In this document: positions 41,901 to 53,900 of the stretch, one piece after another
Layout of the letters: each line of letters opens with the position of its first letter
Numbering within the stretch: position 1 is the first letter of the stretch
Assembly: GCF_028389875.1 (NCBI RefSeq)
Contig: NC_084702.1
Location: 68,297,582-68,361,581, forward strand
Direction of reading: 5' to 3'
DNA from: Rhea pennata
Lineage: Eukaryota; Chordata; Aves; Rheiformes; Rheidae
DNA: 64,000 nucleotides
The notes under the pieces: generated by a model
Databases searched by the model: none
What the model saw: the letters and a program-made list of their open reading frames with translations, nothing else
What the model was told of the DNA's origin: nothing
Program-made: the position numbers and the translations under genes

Positions 41901-44900
41901 CTACTAGTATTACTTCTAAAAATCCATTTATATCTTTACATTAACCTACCATCTTTTTGTTCATATTTTTTAGCTAAACATCTTTAACTGAAATTAGAAG
42001 GGTCTTAATATTAGAAAGTACTTTAACAGCTATTTAGCAGCTTTACCAGCTACTATCATCAATGAAAATTAGAAAGTTTTAAAAGGTCATATATATTTCT
42101 TGTTTCCCATTTCTCTATATCTAAAAAAAATTGCCTATATGCGCCAAAACAAGCAGAAAATGATTTTTCTGTAATCCTCAAATATTTTTAGCTTGTCCTT
42201 TCATATAAGTGCATTAAAAATATATTTAACTTAGATACTGCTTACTTTGAATTTTTTTTTAACTGAGATAGGGAGATATCCTACCTCCCTGCTTCACCCC
42301 ACCTCTTGGTCACTCTTTTATTTCCTTTAAGGAGTTGTAATCCTTAGATAGTCACCATCTGCCAAAGCCACTCAAATTCTCAATGCTGTTTTGAAAAGTA
42401 CTACAAAATATTTCACAGCGTGATTTACTACGGCCCTGTGAAATGATTATTCTTGGCACTTCACAAGATACGGAAAAGTATGCCGGCATGGACAGATACA
42501 GTTCCTCTGCCCGTACTCCCAGCTGTCTGGACACCAGCTATGTCTAATCTGGAAGCTGTCTAGCTGTATCACACTGGTGGTGGCCCTACATTAATCACCC
42601 ATGTCTCTTAGTAGGACTATACAGCTTCTGGAGAGGAGTTAGCCCCAGACTAGTGGGAAACTCATATATGCGTATGTTTAGGACAATTTCTGCAGATGCA
42701 GACCACTCACTAAAGGGCCTCTTGACCATGTTTCTCTAAAATACATGCTCAATGCTATGCACTATGAGCAAATTCACTAAAATCAACAGGACTACTCACA
42801 GAGCTTAAAGCCTATGGGAAATTCTGTCAAATAACAACATTGCAAAAAGCAGCTATGAGTAAAGGAATAGGAGCTGCATTAAGATTCGTATAGATGTTTA
42901 AAAGCTAGATGCAAACAGAAGTATTCTCTGCAAATAGATCTTAAGCCTTTCGCTGTTTATTACGAAAAGTAAATTTAAAACCAGCTTGATCAGTAAAATT
43001 ATCCAGTTCAAATAATTATTTGAACTCTCTCTCCAATTAAAAGATATTTAAGATCAGAGTATAATCTTTTTTTTTCTTTTATTAGAGAATATGCAGAGCT
43101 TTCTTTATTCAAGAAGGAACTAGCAAAAAAGGGAACAGAATTATTATAAAGTTCTCTACACACCAGCTTCATAGTTTTTTGTTTCTTTCACAATGTTACC
43201 TGGAGCAACTCTGCTGCACGCAGAGTTTTCTTAGCTCCTGAGGACTGTGAATAACCAAATCTAAAGAGTTTTACTCATGCAATTCAAAGGAGTTAGACAT
43301 AACTGCACTTGTATCAACACCTCAGATATACACGGGAAAGGACTCCCCATCCTTTTAAAAGCAGTAGTTCAGGAATATTACATACTGTGGGACTCCAGTC
43401 AATAGGTTATTAATACTTATTATTTACATTATATTGAGTCAGGGCAACCCACACCTCCCTTACTAGTAACATCTTACTATCTTTCTTTTAGAAAGTGCAT
43501 TTATTACAAAACATGAAATTTTATTTGTTCAGAGGAATATAGAGATACTAAAGAGGATCCAGTTACTCATAAGAATCTGGTCACATGGCAACAAACACTA
43601 GGTTATAAAACCCAAGCTAATTCCTTTTCAGGTTACAGGACACTTATCAGAAGAAGTTTAAAAGGATATACAACACAAAAACATTTGACAGCATTTACAA
43701 AAACATGTATGATCACCTTCATTTTTGCAATTTGTTTAATAAATTTGATGAGACTTTCTATCCATATTTCTTGCCTCCATTTTAAGCAATCACATTTTCC
43801 TTATTTTACATAGTTTTTTTAATAGCAAAGGAGAAAGTAACTTTCCTAAAAAGTTACTTCACAAGTTAGTAAGAAGGTCTTGCAGCAAACTAAGCTTTTT
43901 GAAAAACTGTCCTCATCAATGAAATAACTATTTTTGCAACACATGCGATGGCATACACAATACGCTTGAAATGGGCTGTAGGCATCAGTGTTCTTCAGGC
44001 AGCATCCTCGCAAAGCCGCCACAACTCCAAAAAAGAAAACTGCCATCCTAACTAAATCTTTGCTCCACGGCAAGGAATCTCAACGTTAATATATTCCACG
44101 TTAGTGAAACTGAAGGGTGAGTCACATAACAGCAATAAGAACGACTCATCTCGCAGAACTGCCATACGTGAACAACCATTTCTTCCTCAGTGCTTGTCCA
44201 GATCTATTTCATGACTTAAATATTTGTTGCTTGCTGGAAGAAGAACATGGTGGTGGTGTTGTAGTATGGCTGCTCAACACGTTTCTTAGAGAAGATACCG
44301 AAGAAGCTTGAGCTGTTACTGAATGCCCAATGACTGTCAAGATACTTGTTTCTTACCGTGCAATTCTTGACAAAATGCCGTACAGTATAAAAATCAAAAG
44401 AGAGAATCCTCAGCTAAAAACAAATAAAGCTGTAAGCCTGTCCCCATACTCGATTTCAATCTGGGAAGCTTTTCAAAGCATTTTGTCCTGTATAGTAGGA
44501 AAACCTCTACAAATATCTAGTGGATGTAACTTTTCCCCTCTTCACGTATGGCTTAAGAAAAAATGGCAAGGCACAGACCTGACTCGTAAGGTTCAGAATC
44601 ACTTTCTGTTCATAACTCGATGTGTTGTTTCAAGTTTGAAAAACAGTCTTCAACTTAGCTAATTTTTAAGCATAATCTAATCATCAGAGGGATACAAAAA
44701 TCACATTGTTTTGAATTTGAAAGCTAAATAAACCTCCCTGCTTCAGGTAGATGCATCCATCACCAGAACACCTTCAGTTAAACAGGAAAAAAAAAAAAAA
44801 AAAAAAAAAAGGAAGAAAATAAAGTAGCATCTTTATTGACTTTTATTCGACTCATTCAATATGAACAGTATGGCTATTTTGATACAACAATCAGCATGTT

Positions 44901-47900
44901 CAGATTATTTTCAACTGGCTTGATATGACAACATCAAATAAGTAGGTATGCAAAGGGATGATATGTTCTATGTTTACTGACACTTGGGTGAACTTTCCAG
45001 GATCAGAGAGGCAGCTCCTGCCATGAAATTAGAAACAACTCTGATGAACTTTATTCTTTTGTCAGTAATGATTTGTCTTTTTCAAAGTAGGAAAAATAGT
45101 TTACATTTTGGTGCAAATTCCTATGAATTAACCAGCCATCAAGATTCAAGAACATCTGGAAGCCTAAACTCTGAATTGTCACTTCCATAGCTCTAAGAGA
45201 TAGTCACTACAGTGGAAGCAATCGTGAAAGCAGATACCAGCTTGTTTATATATGGTTATTTCAAGATGCTCATGACATCAAAATGACCTGTCTGCACACG
45301 CATCTATAGAGGCAAATGAACATCTGAACAAGCTCTTGAAGAAAAAAAAAAAAATCACACCTGAACTTCACTTTGAAACAAGCTAGGTTTATGTTGACGA
45401 AACGCTCTGCACAAACTAACTGCCAGAAATACTGTCTTTTCCACTTCTGTGTGCTAATACTTTGTAATAAGGAAATAATAGCAATCTCTACAGATACCTT
45501 GTATTTTAAAATGAAAAACTTTACAAATGCCAAGACATTATATGAAATAGCACACAAGGGTCTAAAAGGGAATACTGCTACTTGTTTTGTGGAGGGGACA
45601 CGAAATTTGATTTTCCATATATTGGTATTCAGAAATTTAAAAGTGTACCCACTCTCCCTATTCTGGAGCTTCCATGCTACTGAACTGTCACACATCTTCA
45701 TTTTGACATTAAAAATAAATACTTACAGATTACAGCTTAATTTTGCCCTCTTCTTGCTCCTTTTTAGCCACAGAAACCATTACCTGTATTACTGTTACTT
45801 CCCAAATGTGAAGCTTACTCTCCTTTTATGTCCTCTCTGAGCATGTGAAGATGTCTCAGTGGTTTTAGTAAGAACTAAGGCTTTAGGTTTACCTTCCTTA
45901 TCTATCACCAACTTACTGTCCAACTTTCTCAAGTCACTTTTACTACTATAATTACACTGATAAGACCTCCTACGTAGACATATATGCAGGAATGAAAACA
46001 GTTTTTTCCTAGCTTGTCTCAACCTTCAAACTCTCTGTACTAAATCAAATAAAATACACTCTTATTCTGTAACAAGAGTGCTTGCTTTCTTGCTGGATAG
46101 TTACGTCATCGTATCTACAACAGTATAGAGTCACAGCTTAGGTCTACTACAATTACTCAGGCAGGTAATTTTCTCTTTTAGATGGAGAACTGAAAGACAA
46201 AAGTGGGAACTGAAGTACTTCCCCACTTTACAAAGATGTTTGGAAAATAAATATCCATTTAAAATTGTTAAGTACTATTACAGTATGGCACTCAGGTGCG
46301 ACACAGAGAAGGGCCACATGACTATCTGCGATTGATGAACAGCTTAGCTGTGAAAGTTGAAGACTTTCAAACATCACTGTGCAAATCTAAAGGTTATCTT
46401 TTCTCCCTTAAAATGTTTCAATATTTTATAGCTGGGACCTTCACTGTGTCCCTGTCTCACACCCACAGATTCAGTACCCACAGCAGGAGTGCTTCCTTTA
46501 TATGGCACACTGAGTTCACCCTTACTTGGATGATCACAGTCCCTTGCCCACCAGCTTCACATTCCTCCAAGGAAGTCTGTGCCCTGGATAGTTTCACGAA
46601 TGGATGGGGAAACGCCAGGAAAAGGCAACGTTTTTTCCCAAAGAGGAATTCAAGGCACAGTGAAGGTACACCTGCTCAGAAGTCCCTTTTATCTCAATAC
46701 CATGTCATGAGTTGAACACCCAATTAAGATGAAAATAAATCTGCCAAGTAGTCCATCTGCGTCAGTGGGTTTCCTCTTTCCTCCCCCATTCTCTGACTTA
46801 AGAGTTTGTGGAAGGGTAGACAGATATATCCTACAAATAGGATATAAGCCCTTTCTCAAGCTCCTTATCCTCACCTTATCACCGCGTACATGAAGAGATA
46901 ATTCCTGAGCTCAGCTCACACACACGCACACAACCCAGTAGTGTGGGATCCCTTCAACAACCACCACCCAAGCAACTGGCGCACAGGATTCTGCGTTGCA
47001 GGGGATTTGGAAAGAAGGAGAAAAGTTATGTTAGAAAGAAGTATGTCCTATATGATTCCACAGATCCTGCTCATACATGGGCAAAGAGAGGGTCTTGAAC
47101 ACATTTTTGAAAATGAATCGTTTTTCCCCACCCATTGCAATACTGGCATAAAAGGAAGGTCCCAGATCCCAGCTCAAAGGAGGAGAGGTTCAGATTGCCT
47201 GTTTATATTCTTGTCCTTGGCTCTGGCCTTGAGCCAGGATGGTGGGTCAGAGAAAAAAGAATACAGACATAGTAACTGAATAATTGCATGTCATAGTAAA
47301 GGTCATCATTGCCCATGGCTAAGCAGCACAGATTCAAAAGATTTTACAGTAGTTCAAAATATTCTTAGAAATCAAGACGACAATTTGACTGAGGTAGGAG
47401 GTTTCCATAGAGCGTCCTGAAGGACCCAGGCACAGAGCAGGGAATGCACCCAACACACACTCTCCGAGGACTGCCAAGGAGCGTTAGAACTTGTAACGCA
47501 GAGATATCAATAATTATCTTGCTATCCAATTGCTGCAGCAACCATATCCACAAGGTTTTTTTTTTTATTCCTTATTGCTATTCTCTGACTTCTCATCTTT
47601 ACTAATTTGTAAAAGGAGGCTAGAGCAGTCTAGTTTTGAAAGATATTTTAAATAAAACACAGTATTTAGAGTGAAATGGAGAAGGATTGGCAACTGAAAT
47701 AAATGTTCTACAAAGAACCTCAATTTTATGAATTGGAGTGTCAGGGGCTGTTTTTGTAAAAAGGATTTCACTATCACTGCTTTGGAACAGGTACATAAAA
47801 ACTTAAGCTAACTCAATTTTTTGTATTAAAATGTTAGGGAGTTTTGCACAGATGCAGGAATATAGCATGCAGTTTTTATCCCTATCAATGTTTAGAAACT

Positions 47901-50900
47901 GTAATTAATGTGATTAATGCATTTTCCCAGTCACGTATCCTGATAAATTTAAAAATTGAGTCTTGAGGTCTCACCTAAGAAGAAAGACTTTCATTAAATA
48001 AAATCAAATCACAACTCAATTGAGTCATTTCATAATTATTCTGTTCATAACAGAAAAACTCCTAAATAGGCAATATAATACAAGCAAGATCTTTGCAGAC
48101 AACAAGCAAAAGAAATGCAGTGATTTAAATCTGATTTCTCACCTTAAGGTACATTAGGAAGTTCTGCTTTTACTTTGCACTATCATAGAAAAATTCCTGG
48201 CCTTTAGCATTCAAAATATCATAACAAGAAGCTATATCACTGTTGCTTCTTTTAAGTAACTCAACTACATTACCCCCCCCCCCAAAAAAAAGAAAAAAAG
48301 AAAAGCTGGAATTTTAACTTCTAACATGAAATATATGAAAGTTGCTCATAAGATATTTACCAATGAATACACGTAGGGAACGAACCTTTATCTGATGAAA
48401 CAATAATTCAGCAAATTGAAGAACAAATAGCTCTCTGCCCTTTCTATTATAATCATTGGTATCGCTCCCACTGAGCAAGAATTAAGTTCAAAGTGTCAAG
48501 TCAATAGTTTAGATTTTCTTAGATGAGAACAGCCATTTAGAACAGGTGAAAATTTTGAGCAACAGAAAACTTAATTTACCAGGAATTAATATTTGAGTTT
48601 TGTCAAATTTACCCTTTGTTAAAAAGAAAATTCAAACCAAAACTTTTGTTGATATATCCTTGCACATAAGGTAAGAAATAACATCTGTATTTGGACGCTT
48701 GGACACATGAACAAGTTTGCACTGCATATTGTAATGTAAGATAAACTACTGGCCCACATTTTTATATGTTGCAATGCATTGTTGCATAAATTATTTATGC
48801 AAAATAATTTTGACGGAGCTTTTCCCAGAAACAAAGAGGAACCTGATCAAGCATCAAAGCCCACAAACCAAACACAGTTCAGACATCAACAAAAAGGCAG
48901 ACTGCTCTGACAAATTAGGTTATTAATTTCTTTCACTTACAGTCGCCAAAGTTATTTTTCAGAAGCAAACTAATTAAACAAAGCACTCCTAAATCTCCAA
49001 ACACGAAAAGCATCATATTTCAGTTGAACCAAGTACAAAGAAACTAAAACGTTCAGTCAAGGTTATTGTTACTGTTAAGAAACAGATGCGCAACACGTAA
49101 GGTTCGCTCTCGTCACCCAGAATAGACCTAAGAACAACTATGAGAACAAGCACCAGAACATCTACCAGTGGCAAAGACAGGAGGGGCAGAGAACTTATGC
49201 AGCCTCCAAGCAAAGCCGCATACGAGTTTCTCCTGTTAAGGTAACAGACCAGCACAAGAAAGGACTCCAGGGCACAGCTGCTGAATGCCTACCAGCTATT
49301 AACAAAAGATGTTTACCCAACATTTACTTTTGAAAAATTAACACCAAAACCCCCCGCACAGTACAACACCAATTATGCATCCAAATACACTTCTGGAGAT
49401 AGGACACACCATGTCTAAAATATCCCTCTAAATAGAAATGATTCATTCTGGTGCAAAGCATGCTGAAGGACTGAGATCTTTCTAGACTACTGGATTTAAC
49501 AGGTTATAAATATTTTCTTTTTCGCTTTTGACTAAATGATACCTGGAATATTTTTTGAACTGTGACCCTGCTCAATACAATCCAAAAAGGAGAGGAAAAA
49601 AAATAGGACTGATAAGTGAACGAAGCATGTATTTATTAAAATAAATTCTCTGTAAACCTAACATATCTTTAAATACTTCTATTGTCATCAGGGACAGACC
49701 ACTCTTCTAGTCTAAGTGCATTCCACAGCGGCAGTCACCAATATCCCAGAAAAAATGACAACAGGAAGATTTTAGAATTCTCACAAAAGTAATACCCTTT
49801 TTTCTTTTTTCTAAAAATCCAGTTAAATTCAGATTAAGAGAGAATCCACACACTGCTCTTCAGCTGAGAGGAATCACAATAGAAAACTCCCTGCTGTAAA
49901 CAACAGAATTTGTCCTTTGCTTCTCTGAAACGGGATATAATTTTAAAATTATGCCCCATTCGAAGCACCTGGCAGCTGTGCACATGCAAGATGATTAGTG
50001 GGTTATTACTCTTCCTTCCCACATGCAATTACAGCTTCTACCAGAAACTTCAAAAAAATGATTCCAAATTCTAAGTTTGTGTGATTACAGACTTTTATAA
50101 TGGAAATCTTTATGAAAGCACAATCAGGAGTAAGCAAGCTGAAATGCAATCTTCTTTTCCAAAGGAAGTACGTTTGCAGAACTGCTGGTCCTGCTGATTT
50201 CAGAGTACAACCACACGTGTGTTTCAGCACCAAAAGTTGTTATTTTCAAGGGCTGTAAATAAATCAAAATGTTATTGATGTATTAATATCCATAAGCTAA
50301 TTTCCTCAAGGGTTTGCCAATTTTATCTTTATAGAAGTCCCACATACAAAAGACTTAAACAAATGTTCGAAAGTCATACTCCCTTTCCGTCCACGGTCTT
50401 TAGATCTACCAGCAAGCAGCTTTGCTGTGCAGCCCATCAGGCAGTGGGAAAAGGCACAGGAGGGCTCACTGAGCCACCAGGACCTGCATACAGCTGTGTG
50501 TGTCCTGGAAGACTCCCCTTCCTGCCATTCTTGGAAGCCGAGCACCTAACCGATTACTCTGCTTCACAAGTGAGACTGCTCCCAGCAGTGCTAGAATTCA
50601 AGCGTGGAACAACATGTTGCGCAGATGCCACAGAACTTTGTATCACTCTAACCTACCACTGACTACCAGTTATGGTATTATATGTTCCAAAAAATTCATT
50701 TGGAATTTAAAAAGAAACACACAAGCATAAAACACAGCAAATCTAGAAGCACTGTATTAACTCTACAATATTAAAGGCTGATAGGAATAAGTTGCAGCAG
50801 AATCTGCTCCTATAAAAATACGTATAAAGAGCAGCTTTGTAAAAATGCAACGTCTTTATTCAAATTTCAGAACACAGCAGGAGAGAAAAGAGTGTAATAC

Positions 50901-53900
50901 GGAAGACTTGAAGGGAGCACGAAAAACCTGTGTTTTAAGTTTTATAATGTACAGATAATTGAATCCTACAATAACAATCTGCACTATGAAAGAGAAGCAC
51001 ACTGGGGATTAGATTCTTCAGTGATTTTTTTTAAAACAAAACAAAGTACTTTTAGATGGTATCTGAAGACCCAAAAGGTATTTCTAAACAAGTCTTACAA
51101 AACACCCACTCAGTTGTCCTAGAACTAAAGCCTGCATTACATATAGAGAGCTTGCTTTGAAAAGTCAGTCCTGCAAATACATATAAACCAACTCAGACAT
51201 CTCCTTACATAGGCAGACAATTACAGTTTCTGTCATGTTCAGAACAAGTAACTGAACCCGGTAGCGGTTCTCATTTCAAGGTAGCTGATCAGCATAGCCA
51301 TAAGAAGCAGCAGAGATTCACCGAAGCTCTGAAAAGGAAATACAGCAATATGACCTTATCACTGCAGGCAGAAACATGAAGTAGTTCTAGGGAGCTCCCA
51401 CAACATAAATTTCCACTAAAACCCCAGGATAAGGCATTTATAGATGTTAAAAATCAGAATAAGAGTGTTACAGTTCATTCTGACCTGGGAAAACAGGCAA
51501 TAAAATTTCTCCACACAACCACTTATAAAAAAACACCATGAAAAGAATTGCTGCAACTTTCCTTAGAGTATCTTTTAAAAATACGTTCAAGGACCAGGAG
51601 AGAGAGAAAAATGTTGCTTCTTCCCTCTAACCGTCAAAGGGAGTGTGGGGATGGTTCAAGCTTCACAATCACATATTAGCTGAAAAATTGTATGAAAGCA
51701 GAATCTTTCGGAAATCTAGGTTGTGGGTTTTAATAATGAAGGTTTACCTTAGTGATTTCTTTCTTCCATCAGCTTCTATAATACTACACTTGGTGGCTGT
51801 CCTTCTAGTCATATAATATCTTAACAAATTTTCCAACATGACTATAAAATTTGATTAAAATGTTATTTTGTCTTTTTGCAGTACCATGCAAGGTTTATCC
51901 ACATGCACAGTAAAAGTATGTTTTTTAATCTTAATTTTATCAAAATGATATTAAAAATAATATAGACTTTCAGTTTACAAAGCATTTCTTTTAGCTTAGA
52001 AAAAAATGATTTTGTAAGTATATAAACTAGTGTAAGTCCCTCCCAACAGAATGACTAACTAAATGGTGTTTTGAAATAACTGAACTCACTCTTATTTTGA
52101 ACTGTATTTAAATCAAACCACTCATTTATTTTTGCATGTAATAAGACTACTAGAAGACGTTTCCTTGAGGGATGGAGGGATGAGAAAGGAAAAACAAAGG
52201 ACAAGGAATACAAGAAGAGGGAAAGAGAAAACCAAAAATATACTAAGCTACATGGAACAAAATGGATGGAAGAAATGGGATGGGAATACTAAAAATAACA
52301 CTAGAAAAAAACTGCTACTATGTATTAAGAAATACAGGACGAACTAAAGGAACGTTTATGAAAATTACATTTCCTAGTCCATTAAAAATTAGGAGTAAAG
52401 GAGTAAAACAGTGAATAACATATTCCTCTCAACTGGAGGGAGGATGGTTTTGTAAGAATGACATGGATATTTTCTATATCAGTTAGTTGTTGTCAAATAG
52501 ACCTTGGCTTATGAATAGATATCTATATGAATTAGGAACCTTTTAAATCACTTTAGTTCACTTAATTATATAGTATAATATATCCTAGAAAGGAGTCAGT
52601 AATTTTTCAGGAAACTAGACAAGAAATGTAAAACTAGAAATACACAGGAAAAATACAAAGATCATGACAATTTCTTCAAAATCTGCCTGGCTGAACACTC
52701 AAAATTTGATTTCTAAGTGAAATCTAGTTACATTATTCTCTCCATGAAATCTATTTTTAGAACATTGTAAGAATCTTACTTAGGATACAATAGCACAGAG
52801 ACGGATACTACATTTAAAACATTGTTTTTTCCTGAAAAATACAACCCAAGTTACAGGGGAAGAAACATGTATGACTTTTGCAGACACAAAATACACAAAA
52901 ACATTGCAGAAAAGTTAAGAACCTGAGTTTAAAATGAACGCACTGCTCGTGTGACGCAGCTTACTAGTCACGCCAATTACAGAAAGTCGTTAAAACCATT
53001 AGACATCATTAAAACAAACTATATAAATAACTACATACAAAACAAATTACAGAAAAAATGTATTTCAGAAACATTTCAGAAAGTTTACTTGCACTGTACA
53101 AAGCTCAACAGCAGCTAGAACCTCTAAAAATTTTCGGCACATAGAATTGTGTGAATTCAAAGTCTTTTGGAGATTAGTGCTGAATCCCGTAAGAAAGCTT
53201 TCAGGATTCTCTGTCATAAACATAAAGGTTTCATTTGCAATCTTAAAACTTAGGTGTTATTAAAGGTGTCATAATCTTATATCTAGGTCTAGCTACCTAT
53301 TATTGCTAGAAATGGAAATCTTGTCTTGCCTTTTCTGAGCCTCAGAAAGAGAGAAGGAAAAAGTTCACATTTTCATGATAAATAGAGAATATTTAACAGA
53401 GAGACTGATACTTTATGTGAAGTAATATTCATATTGAACTGATAAATCTTTAAGAGTCTGAGTCAATCACAGTCTGGTTAGTAGACAGAGAACAGATATA
53501 TCACAAAAATTTTCTTATACAGACATCACCTCTGCACATATACGTGCACATAAATATGTTTATACATTCACAAAGATGATTCCTACATCATTTCTTATCA
53601 AATAACCTTGTTAGCAAACATTTTAATCCCAAATTCATAAGCAATGAGTTATACCTGCAACCATGCATTCATAAATAATCCTGGATAAAGCTCAAATCCT
53701 CTCCTTTGCCATTTGATTTGTCTGTTTTGACACACACTGACTCTATAGATGTACTATGTAAGAAATTTATATGAATAGTTATCTAGACTCTAAAACTAAA
53801 AAAAAAATACAGTAACGCTGACTGGTAAGTAACCTGAGTTTCACAATGATCTACTTCAGTTTGAAATCAAAAAAGCCAGAATTACAGTACCAAGAAGAAA

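Noticed and set aside
46941..47279. 112-codon plus-strand frame in intron 10
   Set aside because: No family resemblance, no splice context, and comparable chance frames occur throughout the introns.
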